Of a stretch of DNA of 21,186 nucleotides, positions 13,893 to 21,145 are shown piece after piece (positions within the stretch are counted from its first letter, which is position 1; every line of letters starts with the position of its first letter). Under the pieces are notes generated by a model. It was not told the origin of the DNA. It ran no database searches and saw nothing but the letters and a program-made list of their open reading frames with translations. Both the position numbers and the translations under genes were made by a program. The DNA lies in contig CAVGTF010000022.1 in the NCBI GenBank assembly GCA_963632245.1, forward strand, positions 1 to 21,186, in the 5' to 3' direction. The stretch is from UBA1724 sp963632245. Its GTDB lineage: Bacteria; Verrucomicrobiota; Lentisphaeria; Oligosphaerales; Oligosphaeraceae.

Positions 13893-15299
13893 ATGTCCCT
13901 CCATCACGCAAAGCATTCGCCAGCACTGTTGCCGGCGCTCCTGCTCCTCCTGGGAGCCACTCTTCTGCCCCTGACCAGCTGTCAGACTGTCCGGGAGGCC
14001 CGGAAGGTCCAGAAGCAGGAGACTCCCGCCCCCGCCGGCGAACGGACTCTCACTGCCCAGGAAGCGGGCCTGAAGGAGGGCGATACCCTGACTCTGGAAC
14101 AGCTCGAGCAGCTGGCACTGCGCTGCCAGCCCGCACTCTACCAGTCACGCCTCGCCGTGGAGCAGGCGCGGCTCGCACTCTCCAATGCCAAGGCAGGATA
14201 CCTGCCCACCGCATCCGCATCCGCCGGACACAGCCGCAGCACCCACAACACCGACCGCCACCACGGATCCACCCACAACACCGGTAGCTACAGCGGCGGC
14301 GTGAATCTGAGCATGACTGTCTTCGACTTCGGACGCACCTCCGCCGAAGTCCGGCAGGCACAGGACTCCCTCTCCGCCGCCCTCGAGGACTACGAGGAGC
14401 AGCGCAGCAGCACCATCTACCAGGTCCGCCAAAACTACTTCCAGCTCCGCCGAGCCATCGAACTCCACGCCGTGGCAAAGGAGTCCGTCGTCCAATACAA
14501 GGACCACCTGGACCAGATGCAGACCAAGCGCGAGGTGGGCGCCTCCACGGAATACGATGTGTTGAAGGCCGAGGTGGACTACCAGCAGGCGCGCCTCCAG
14601 GAGATCACCACCGCCAATGACGTGGCACTGGGATGGGTCGACCTGAACCGTTGTCTGGGTCTCATGGAGGTCCCCGAATACAACCTGGGCGACTGCCAGA
14701 TTGAGGAGTATCCCGAGAGCGCCCACGATCTCATGGAGAAGGCCCGCAAGAGCTCCCCCACCCTCCAGGCACTGGATTACCGCGTCAAGGTGGCCTCCGG
14801 AGCCCTGGATGCCGCCATCTCCGATCTCTATCCCTCACTCTCACTCTCCCTGGGCGGGACCGTCTCCGGCCAGAATCCCGCGCTGCCCTGGCTCTGGAAT
14901 CTGAACGGCGGACTCTCCCTGGGACAGAGCCTCTTCCAGGGCGGACGACTGAACAACGCCATCCGACAGGCCACCCTCTCCCTCCAGAGCGCACGCAGCA
15001 AATACGCCGACGGCGAGCAGACGCTCTTCCGCTCCCTCACCAATGCCACTCTCACCGCCTCCCGCGCAAAGCTCTCCCTGGAAGTGGCCGAGCTCACCGC
15101 CAAGACCGCCCAGCGGAATCTGGAGATCGTCAACGAGAAATTCCGCAATGGCAAGGCCACCAGCGTTGACCGCACCGACGCGCAGGTCTCCTTCTCTACC
15201 GCAAAGGCCGATGCCGTGAATGCGCGCTTCGACTACCTGGAGGCCCAGGCCACCATCGCGAACCTCCTGGGCGAGCCCGCCGAAACCCTGGCAGAATAG
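13893..15299 (+). CDS. TolC/OprM-type outer membrane efflux lipoprotein
   Basis: 468 aa from ATG at 13893; an in-frame ATG 39 codons upstream is rejected because the internal start has AGGGA at the right distance and begins a clean lipoprotein signal (ALLPALLLLLGATLLPLTSC, lipobox LTSC, C30). TolC-family proteins are trimeric outer membrane channels with a periplasmic helical tunnel. Two OEP repeats are visible: LTLEQLEQLALRCQPALYQSRLAVEQARLALSNAKAGYLPT, and DLMEKARKSSPTLQALDYRVKVASGALDAAISDLYPSLSLS, each followed by a beta-hairpin and a long coil. The loop expected to face outside in the first repeat (about 112-136) is rich in His, Ser, Thr and Asn with STHNT twice, which is unusual. It is the first gene of an efflux set with the MacA-like adaptor 45 nt downstream. 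Drug, peptide or lipid substrate cannot be told. Confidence 0.92.
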   Translation: MSLHHAKHSPALLPALLLLLGATLLPLTSCQTVREARKVQKQETPAPAGERTLTAQEAGLKEGDTLTLEQLEQLALRCQPALYQSRLAVEQARLALSNAKAGYLPTASASAGHSRSTHNTDRHHGSTHNTGSYSGGVNLSMTVFDFGRTSAEVRQAQDSLSAALEDYEEQRSSTIYQVRQNYFQLRRAIELHAVAKESVVQYKDHLDQMQTKREVGASTEYDVLKAEVDYQQARLQEITTANDVALGWVDLNRCLGLMEVPEYNLGDCQIEEYPESAHDLMEKARKSSPTLQALDYRVKVASGALDAAISDLYPSLSLSLGGTVSGQNPALPWLWNLNGGLSLGQSLFQGGRLNNAIRQATLSLQSARSKYADGEQTLFRSLTNATLTASRAKLSLEVAELTAKTAQRNLEIVNEKFRNGKATSVDRTDAQVSFSTAKADAVNARFDYLEAQATIANLLGEPAETLAE

Positions 15300-15344
15300 C
15301 CACACCCATTTTTCTTTCCTCCCCCACACAAATACTCTTCTCCC

Positions 15345-16607
15345 ATGTTCAAGAAAATACTGAAAGTCGTCTTGATCTGCGTCGTCCTGGGCGCGGCATG
15401 GTACGGCATCCACTGGTACCGGAATCGTCCGAAGGCCCCGGAGACCACGTATTTCCGCAGCCAGGCCGTCCAGAAGGGCTCCGTCACCCAGGAAGTCACC
15501 GCCACCGGCACCATCGCCCCTATCCGGGAGGTCTCCGTGACCACACAGGTCACCGGAAAGATCATCTCCCTCTCCGCTGACTACAACTCCCATATCACCG
15601 AAAACCAGGTCATCGCACTCATCGATCCCGATACCTACGAGTCCGCTCTGGCAAGCGCCCGCGCACAGCTCAAGAGCAACGAGGCCACCCTGGCACGCAC
15701 CACCGCACAGCTCACGCTGGCAGAAAAGGAGCTCTCCCGCCAAAAGCGACTCTTCGAGCGCGAAATGGCCACCGAGAGCGAGCTGGATACCGCGCAGGCG
15801 AACTACGACGAGCTGAAGGCCACTCTCAAGGGCAATGAGGCCGCCATCGAACAGTCCCAGGCAAGCGTCCGCACCGCCGAAAAGAATCTGGCCGACTGCA
15901 CCATCACCTCCCCCGTCACCGGCATCGTAATCGACCGCTCCGTGGAAGAGGGCCAGACCGTGGTCTCCTCCATGAACGCCACCGGACTCTTCTCCGTGGC
16001 CACCGAACTCACACGCATCCAGGTGGAGGCCTCCATCCCCGAGGCCGATATCGGCAGCGTGGCCGTGGGACAGCGCGTGGTCTTCACCGTGGATGCCTAC
16101 AAGCAGAAGTTCGAGGGACATGTCACACAGATCCGACTGGCTAGCGTCACCACCTCCAACGTGGTCACCTACCCCGTCATCATCCAGGCCGACAACCCCG
16201 GCGAGAAGCTCTTCCCCGGCATGACCGCGAATCTCTCCATCATCGTGGAAGAGGCCTCCGATGTCCTCATTGTCCCCAATGCCGCCACACGCTTCACGCC
16301 CATGGGCGACGACGCACCCAAGCCCCCCGATCTGGCTGACGACGAGAAGATCCTCTGGGTCGCCGACTCCACCACGCAGATCCATCCCGTGAAGGTGAAA
16401 CTGGGCATCACCGACAGCATCAATACCGTCCTGCTGGAATCCGAAGAGTCCCTGGAGGGCGTCAATGTGGTCACCGGAAAGATGAGCGCCGCGGCCGCCC
16501 TGAAGGCCGAGGAACAGCCCTCCAATCCCTTCATGCCAAAGCCCCCCGCCCGCGACAAGAAGGACAAGGGCCGCGGCGGCCCCGGAGGCCCCCCTCCCGG
16601 ACCGTGA
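15345..16607 (+). CDS. macA: MacA-type periplasmic adaptor (membrane fusion protein)
   Basis: 420 aa. Adaptor that joins the MacB-type inner membrane ABC transporter to the TolC-type channel. N-terminal membrane anchor about 5-24 (ILKVVLICVVLGAAWYGIHW), lipoyl-like half (VSVTTQVTGKIISLSADYNSHITENQVIALIDP, about 63-96), a coiled-coil hairpin (about 98-185, SARAQLKSNEATLARTTAQL and onward), the second lipoyl half (CTITSPVTGIVIDRSVEEGQTV), then beta-barrel and membrane-proximal domains (FPGMTANLSIIVEEASDVLIVPNAA). The C-terminus ends in a Lys/Pro/Gly-rich tail of about 35 residues (KPPARDKKDKGRGGPGGPPP) not typical of MacA. No Shine-Dalgarno: ACTCTTCTCCC directly precedes ATG, the same tract as before the flavoprotein gene. 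The symbol is by family and context, not proven orthology. Confidence 0.9.
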   Translation: MFKKILKVVLICVVLGAAWYGIHWYRNRPKAPETTYFRSQAVQKGSVTQEVTATGTIAPIREVSVTTQVTGKIISLSADYNSHITENQVIALIDPDTYESALASARAQLKSNEATLARTTAQLTLAEKELSRQKRLFEREMATESELDTAQANYDELKATLKGNEAAIEQSQASVRTAEKNLADCTITSPVTGIVIDRSVEEGQTVVSSMNATGLFSVATELTRIQVEASIPEADIGSVAVGQRVVFTVDAYKQKFEGHVTQIRLASVTTSNVVTYPVIIQADNPGEKLFPGMTANLSIIVEEASDVLIVPNAATRFTPMGDDAPKPPDLADDEKILWVADSTTQIHPVKVKLGITDSINTVLLESEESLEGVNVVTGKMSAAAALKAEEQPSNPFMPKPPARDKKDKGRGGPGGPPPGP

Positions 16608-16635
16608 TCGAAGAACACGACCACAAACGATAACC

Positions 16636-16672
16636 GCGGGGCGACTCCGCACAAACACGCCAGCCGCCCCGC
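16636..16672 (+). promoter_or_regulatory. Intercistronic hairpin between adaptor and ATPase genes
   Basis: GCGGGGCG and CGCCCCGC form a perfect 8-bp stem with a 21-nt loop in the 129-nt gap. There is no T-run, so it may act as an RNA processing or stability element that sets the ratio of adaptor to transporter. Inference only. Confidence 0.45.
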
Positions 16673-16736
16673 ACACGAACCGACCCGACTCCCCCCTCAC
16701 GCCTCCATACACTACCCCTCCCCGCAATCCTCCGCC

Positions 16737-17444
16737 ATGCTGATCGAAATCCGCAACATGTTCAAAACATACGTCCTGGGTGACAGCACCGTCAATGCAC
16801 TTGGCGGCGTCGACCTGGATGTAGACCACGGGGAGTTCCTCGCCATCATGGGGCATTCCGGCTCCGGCAAGAGCACCATGCTGAACATCCTGGGCGCCCT
16901 AGATACCCCCACCAGCGGGAGCTACAAGCTGGAGGGGCGGGAGGTCTCCACCATGTCCCGCAACGAACTGGCCCTCTTCCGAAACCAGAAGCTGGGATTC
17001 GTCTTCCAGAATTTCAATCTGCTTCCCCGCACCAGCGCCGTGGAGCAGGTGGAGCTGCCTGCCTTCTACGGCGGATGCACTCTCTCCGCCAAGGCACGCC
17101 GCGCCCGCGCCATCGAATTGCTCAATCTGGTGGGACTGGGAAAGCGACTCTACCACACTCCCGCACAGCTCTCCGGTGGACAGCAACAGCGCGTCGCCAT
17201 CGCACGCGCCCTCATGAATGACCCGCCTCTCCTCCTGGCAGACGAGCCCACCGGCAACCTGGACACCAAGGCATCCATCGAAATCATCACCTTCCTCCAG
17301 GAACTCAACGAAAAGGGCATCACCATCGTCATGGTCACCCACGAAGACGATATCGCCTCCTACGCAAAACGACGCATCGTCATGCAAGACGGACACATCG
17401 TCCGCGAGGACAACCCACACCACCAGGAGGCCTCCGCAAAATGA
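16737..17444 (+). CDS. MacB-type ABC transporter ATPase
   Basis: 235 aa, the MacB/LolD/FtsE-like class of ATPases that drive mechanotransmission transporters. Walker A GHSGSGKST (about 40-48), Q-loop FQNFNLLPRTSAVEQVELP, ABC signature LSGGQQQRVAIARAL, Walker B LLLADEPTGNLD, and the switch His in VMVTHEDD are all present, so it should be active. In E. coli MacB the ATPase and permease are one chain; here they are separate genes that overlap by 4 nt (ATGA at 17441-17444), as in many non-enteric bacteria. There is no purine-rich ribosome site before the ATG (CCTCCGCC). Confidence 0.95.
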   Translation: MLIEIRNMFKTYVLGDSTVNALGGVDLDVDHGEFLAIMGHSGSGKSTMLNILGALDTPTSGSYKLEGREVSTMSRNELALFRNQKLGFVFQNFNLLPRTSAVEQVELPAFYGGCTLSAKARRARAIELLNLVGLGKRLYHTPAQLSGGQQQRVAIARALMNDPPLLLADEPTGNLDTKASIEIITFLQELNEKGITIVMVTHEDDIASYAKRRIVMQDGHIVREDNPHHQEASAK

Positions 17445-18670
17445 GCTTCGCAATGATTTTCCGGGTGGCCCTCAGGGCCATCTGGCGCAATAAGATCCGC
17501 AGCCTCCTCACCGCCCTCGGCATCATCGTCGGCATCGCCGCCGTCATCGCCGTGGTCGCCATCGGTACCGGCGCCGGTGATCAGATGAAGTCCTCCATCA
17601 GCTCCATGGGAAACAATCTGATCATGATCTTCCCCAACTCCATACGAGTGGGAGGCACCTCCATGGGCGCCGGAGCCTCCAATACCCTCACCGCAAAAGA
17701 CGGAGACCAGATCGAACACGATCTGCCCGACTTGGTCGCCGGACAAACCCCAATGGTCCGCGCCAGCGCACAGGTCATCTACAACGAAAACAACTGGTCC
17801 ACCTCCATCTCCGGCGTGGGACTGGGATTCCCCGTGGTCCGCGGCTGGAATGTGGGCGAAGGCACCTACTTCAGCGAAGACGACATCCAGACCGGCCGAC
17901 GCGTCCTCATCCTGGGACAGACCGTGGTCGATAACCTCTTCACCAACGGCGAAAATCCCATCGGACAGAACATCCGCGTCAAGAATATGTCCTTCAAGGT
18001 CATCGGCGTCATGGAAAAGAAGGGCTCAAACTCCATGGGACAGGACCAGGATGACGCCATCCTCATGCCATACACCACCGTCACCCGGACCATCCAGCGC
18101 TCTACCTTCAATAACATCAATATGCTCCTGGTCTCCCTGAACTCCATGGATGACCTGGAAGAGGCAAAGTCCGAAATGACCTCCCTGCTCCGCCAACGAC
18201 ATCGCCTGGCTGACGGCAAGGACGACGACTTCGTGATCCGAGACATGACCGAAATCACCGAAATGATGTCCTCCATCTCCACCACCATCACTCTCCTCCT
18301 GGGAGCCGTGGCTTCCATCTCCCTCCTGGTGGGCGGCATCGGCATCATGAACATCATGCTGGTCTCCGTCACCGAACGCACAAAGGAGATCGGACTGCGC
18401 ATGGCCATCGGCGCAAAACCCCGGGATATCCTCCTGCAGTTCCTCCTGGAGGCCATGACACTCTCCTGCGTCGGCGGCCTCATCGGGACCATCTTGGGCG
18501 TCGTGGGCGCTCAAATGGTCGGAAATGTCCAGAACTGGCCCATCACGATCACCGAGGGATCCGTCATCGGAGCCTTCGCATTCTCCGCCATCGTCGGAAT
18601 CTTCTTCGGATTCTACCCCGCTTACCGCGCCAGCAGACTCAACCCCATCGACTGCCTCAGATACGAGTAG
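17441..18670 (+). CDS. MacB-type ABC transporter permease (FtsX domain)
   Basis: 409 aa. Inner membrane subunit with four membrane segments: about 20-42 (LLTALGIIVGIAAVIAVVAIG), about 282-310, about 330-362 and about 372-396, and a large periplasmic MacB_PCD domain (about 45-270) between the first and second. The amino end RVALRAIWRNKIRSLLTALG is the standard MacB start, and the FtsX-type C-terminal half has GGIGIMNIMLVSVTERTKEIGLRMAIGAKPRDIL with the end FYPAYRASRLNPIDCLRYE. It partners with the overlapping ATPase gene, the adaptor and the TolC-like lipoprotein, forming a complete tripartite pump. A strong terminator follows 31 nt after the stop. Confidence 0.95.
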   Translation: MSFAMIFRVALRAIWRNKIRSLLTALGIIVGIAAVIAVVAIGTGAGDQMKSSISSMGNNLIMIFPNSIRVGGTSMGAGASNTLTAKDGDQIEHDLPDLVAGQTPMVRASAQVIYNENNWSTSISGVGLGFPVVRGWNVGEGTYFSEDDIQTGRRVLILGQTVVDNLFTNGENPIGQNIRVKNMSFKVIGVMEKKGSNSMGQDQDDAILMPYTTVTRTIQRSTFNNINMLLVSLNSMDDLEEAKSEMTSLLRQRHRLADGKDDDFVIRDMTEITEMMSSISTTITLLLGAVASISLLVGGIGIMNIMLVSVTERTKEIGLRMAIGAKPRDILLQFLLEAMTLSCVGGLIGTILGVVGAQMVGNVQNWPITITEGSVIGAFAFSAIVGIFFGFYPAYRASRLNPIDCLRYE

Positions 18671-18701
18671 AATCCTGCCCACACACAAAAAGCACCACCC
18701 C

Positions 18702-18740
18702 AAAGGGCCCCGGAAACAAAATCCCCGGGGCCCTTTTTGC
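18702..18740 (+). terminator. Terminator of the efflux operon
   Basis: AAAGGGCCCCGG and CCGGGGCCCTTT form a perfect 12-bp stem around 11 nt, ending in TTTTT. Because the 5' arm is preceded by several A residues, it might also work for transcripts coming from the other side. Confidence 0.93.
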
Positions 18741-18763
18741 ATCCCCCCACCACACACATCGCC

Positions 18764-18947
18764 CGGTCGGAAAATCCACATTCGTCCGGTTGGAAAATCC
18801 ACATTCGTCCGGTCGGAAAATCCACATTCACCCGGTTGGAAAATCCACATTCGACCGGTTGGAAAATCCACATTCGACCGGTTGGAAAATCCACATTCGC
18901 ACGGTTGGAAAATCCACATTCGCACGGTTGGAAAATCCACATTCGAC
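18764..18947. repeat. Eight tandem copies of a 23-bp repeat
   Basis: Eight back-to-back units start at 18764, 18787, 18810, 18833, 18856, 18879, 18902 and 18925. Each is CGGTYGGAAAATCCACATTC plus three variable bases (GTC, GTC, ACC with the preceding C kept, GAC, GAC, GCA, GCA, GAC in order). A truncated ninth copy (CGGT) follows. Each unit contains the inverted repeat TGGA-AAA-TCCA (CGGA in units 1 and 3), and several unit junctions make ACCGGT, a second palindrome. There are no spacers, so it is not CRISPR. It lies between a strong terminator and the leaderless promoter of the ATPase gene. Candidate multi-site protein-binding array; no known function assigned. Confidence 0.95.
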
Positions 18948-18957
18948 CGGTTTACGG

Positions 18958-18986
18958 TAGCAAACAAGTGGAAAATACGCTATAGT
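18958..18986 (+). promoter_or_regulatory. Promoter giving a probably leaderless transcript
   Basis: TATAGT at 18981-18986 is a good -10; TAGCAA at 18958-18963, 17 nt earlier, is a weak -35. The start codon ATG is at 18994, only 7 nt after the -10, where transcription itself should begin. No Shine-Dalgarno precedes the ATG. The spacer contains a loose copy of the array core (TGGAAAAT, 18969-18976). Confidence 0.55.
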
Positions 18987-18993
18987 ATCTCAT

Positions 18994-20274
18994 ATGAAAA
19001 CCTACAAGAAAAGAATTTGCGATGCCTTGCTAGCCGATGAACTTTTAGGAGCCGGCGCAGTCCTGATCGAGGGAGCGAAATGGTGCGGAAAAACTACAAC
19101 GGCCGAACAGGCGGCAAAGAGTGCGATTTACATTGACGAGCCAGGAAAGTTTGAGGAATACGATCTTCTAGCACACTCAAAGCCTGACCGTCTTCTAGAT
19201 GGCGAAAGCCCACGGCTCATTGATGAGTGGCAACTGACTCCATCACTCTGGGATGCAATTCGTTTTCGGGTTGATCACGGAGATGGCCCAGGACAGTATA
19301 TCCTGACGGGATCGTCCGTTCCGCCGGAAACTGACGAGATAAAGCACTCCGGAGTAGGTAGATTCTCCTGGATCCGAATGCGCCCAATGTCACTTTGGGA
19401 ATCCTGCGAGTCTTCAGGTGAGGTCTCTCTCGCAAAACTCTTCGCTGGTGAGAATCTGACAGGGGCAGCAGCGAAAGCCAATGACATTGAGAACATCGCG
19501 TTCGTGATCTGCCGTGGCGGCTGGCCACTTGCATGCGAATTATCCGGAAAAATCGCACTCCGCCGCGCATTTTCTTACCTGGACGCTGTTGTGAAATCGG
19601 ATATCTCCCGTGCAGATGGCGTCAAGCGCGACGAAATGCGAGCGCGACGACTCATGCGATCCTATGCACGATTGCAAGGAACGCAGTCCACAATCTCAGT
19701 GATTCGCGAAGACCTATCCGAGAACGAGCCGACGTCATTTGCCGAAGAAACCATCTCTTCTTACTTGGGGGTCCTGCGCAAAATCTTCGTAATCGAGGAC
19801 ATGCCCGCGTGGTGTCCAAATCTGCGTTCAAAATCCGTTATCCGCACAGCAGACACACGCTATTTCACAGATCCCTCCATCGCCGCTGCGGCATTAGGTG
19901 TCGGCCCAGACGACCTCCTGAACGACATGCGCACATACGGACTTCTCTTCGAAACCCTGGCCGTCCGAGACTTGCGCGTCTATGCGGACGCCCTGGACGG
20001 ATTTGTCTCACATTACCATGACGCCAATGGCCTCGAATGCGACGCAATCGTCCATCTTCGCAACGGTCGTTACGGCTTAATCGAAATCAAGCTAGGCGGG
20101 AAAACACTAATCGACAAAGGTGCGGCGACACTGAATCGTCTTGCTGAAAAGATTGATCCCACAAAAATGAAAGCGCCGTCATTCAAAATGGTCCTAACGG
20201 CGGTCGGAGACTATGCCTACCAGCGAAAAGAAGACGGTGTGATCGTCTGCCCAATCTCCGCCCTGAAGGATTGA
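18994..20274 (+). CDS. AAA_14 / DUF4143 family ATPase
   Basis: 426 aa. Family of P-loop ATPases common in gut and anaerobe genomes, with no agreed role; proposed links include toxin-antitoxin-like or DNA-related functions. Walker A GAKWCGKT at 27-34 (K33), Walker B RLIDEWQ (D77, E78), and an arginine/sensor-like region ILTGSSVPP. The C-terminal DUF4143 half carries a PD-(D/E)xK-like nuclease core: D350 (LECDAIVHL), then E364-x-K366 (YGLIEIKLGG). The N-terminus KTYKKRICDALLADELLGAGAVLIEGAKWCGK matches the normal start of this family, confirming the ATG at 18994 despite the lack of a ribosome site. The composition is less GC-rich than the efflux genes, suggesting transfer. It stands alone behind its repeat array; no clear terminator follows. 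Confidence 0.9.
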   Translation: MKTYKKRICDALLADELLGAGAVLIEGAKWCGKTTTAEQAAKSAIYIDEPGKFEEYDLLAHSKPDRLLDGESPRLIDEWQLTPSLWDAIRFRVDHGDGPGQYILTGSSVPPETDEIKHSGVGRFSWIRMRPMSLWESCESSGEVSLAKLFAGENLTGAAAKANDIENIAFVICRGGWPLACELSGKIALRRAFSYLDAVVKSDISRADGVKRDEMRARRLMRSYARLQGTQSTISVIREDLSENEPTSFAEETISSYLGVLRKIFVIEDMPAWCPNLRSKSVIRTADTRYFTDPSIAAAALGVGPDDLLNDMRTYGLLFETLAVRDLRVYADALDGFVSHYHDANGLECDAIVHLRNGRYGLIEIKLGGKTLIDKGAATLNRLAEKIDPTKMKAPSFKMVLTAVGDYAYQRKEDGVIVCPISALKD

Positions 20275-20432
20275 CCTAACACACCCTATCGAACAAAAGA
20301 ACATGCGGCGCCACACTGCGAAATCCACACTAGCGCCCCCAAAGGCCGCTACTGTACCGCCGGTAGACGAAAAAGCGCCGCAGGCACCTTATAAACCTAC
20401 TACCTACTCCCTCCTCCCTACCACCTAACAAA

Positions 20433-20459
20433 GCAGGGGGTACGGGGGCGCCAGTCCCC
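20433..20459 (+). repeat. G-rich hairpin motif, copy 2
   Basis: Reads GCAGGGGGTACGGGGGCGCC then AGTCCCC, almost the same as the minus-strand motif at 1441-1466. It sits between the AAA_14 gene and the nucleotidyltransferase gene. The surrounding 214-nt gap (20275-20488) also has TGCGGCGC (20304-20311) pairing with GCGCCGCA (20375-20382), and AAATCCACA (20321-20329), a piece of the 23-bp repeat core. Confidence 0.5.
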
Positions 20460-20488
20460 ATAATGCACCACCCTGGGAGTTCATTCCC

Positions 20489-21145
20489 TTAAGGGGAAGG
20501 GAACGGCGCTAAAAGAGAATCGACGATCGCTTCAGCCATCTCCAATGGGATGCCATTACTGGCACAAAATGCATTGGTCAATGCGCCATTGACATTGAAT
20601 TCCCGAACATTATCCTGCAATGCACTCGCCGCGCGAAGATCAGATCGACAGCAGTTTCTGGCGATGAGCATCGCGCCGCCAATCCGGATATCAAACCCCT
20701 CCAGGGAGAGGATGTCCCTGTCCAGAGCATCGGGAGCATACAAAAGTCTCTCAGTATCAATGAGATCAATGTAATTATCCGCAAGCACATATAGATCCGT
20801 CAGATCTTTGGTTCGCTCCTGTTTGTCTACAAATGCATTCATCTTCAAAAAGGCGAGCCAATGCGGACGAATGACACGAATGGTGGCCAATCCCACTTCA
20901 GCCTCCAGCGCATCCCCATATGCCGCCTGAAAGCCAAGCACATTGAGCGTCCTATCAAAGTCCGGAGGCCACGCAATTTCCCCCTCGTCCGACTCTATGC
21001 CGCCAAATGGAACAATATCTACGGAGATCTCCTCCGCTAGCCACAGCCGATGAGTCCTTCGTGGATCCCTCTGTAGCCGATACTTCTGCACAAGAGACCT
21101 CTGCAAGGCCTGGTAGTCATCCCAGCTGGAAACCCAGCAGGACAT
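20489..21145 (-). CDS. Nucleotidyltransferase-fold protein (AbiEii/MNT-like), 5' end missing or rearranged
   Basis: 218 aa from the first ATG, but the frame stays open to the window edge. The sequence CWVSSWDDYQALQRSLVQKYRLQRDPRRTHRLWLAEEISVDIVPFGGIE, then IAWPPDFDRTLNVLGF and WLAFLKMNAFVDKQERTKDLTDLYVLADNYID, fits nucleotidyltransferases related to AbiEii toxins: D43 would be the third catalytic Asp, and the KDLTDL helix the usual end of the core. The GG/GS loop and first Asp pair, which should come just before the SSWDDY strand, are missing. In their place the DNA is an exact inverted copy of the gene's own interior (21140-21186 against 20671-20717), so the ATG at 21145 is probably not the native start. 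Family members act as toxins of toxin-antitoxin pairs or as uncharacterised enzymes; no antitoxin is seen downstream. Confidence 0.7.
   Translation of the reverse strand: MSCWVSSWDDYQALQRSLVQKYRLQRDPRRTHRLWLAEEISVDIVPFGGIESDEGEIAWPPDFDRTLNVLGFQAAYGDALEAEVGLATIRVIRPHWLAFLKMNAFVDKQERTKDLTDLYVLADNYIDLIDTERLLYAPDALDRDILSLEGFDIRIGGAMLIARNCCRSDLRAASALQDNVREFNVNGALTNAFCASNGIPLEMAEAIVDSLLAPFPSP
20671..20717 (+). repeat. 47-bp inverted repeat, left arm
   Basis: Exact reverse complement of 21140-21186. This arm is coding: it encodes DILSLEGFDIRIGGA of the nucleotidyltransferase on the minus strand, so it is the likely original copy. The separation between the arms is 422 bp. Confidence 0.97.

Noticed and set aside
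14841..16856. 671-codon frame on the minus strand
   Set aside because: It is antisense to the TolC-like and MacA-like genes, whose domains are unmistakable; GC-rich codon use opens the opposite strand.
18764..18947. CRISPR array
   Set aside because: Units are directly adjacent with no unique spacers, and no cas genes are visible.
18525..19040. Long frames on both strands through the 23-bp array (also 18026-18967, minus)
   Set aside because: The repeat has no stop codons in any register, and 23 is not a multiple of three, so the open frames are a by-product. The upstream parts run out of frame through the permease gene.
20718..21139. Phase-variable invertible segment
   Set aside because: The arms are exact, but the start codon falls inside one arm, no recombinase is visible, and the right arm touches the window end; an assembly fold-back explains it more simply. 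Kept as a finding rather than a feature call.
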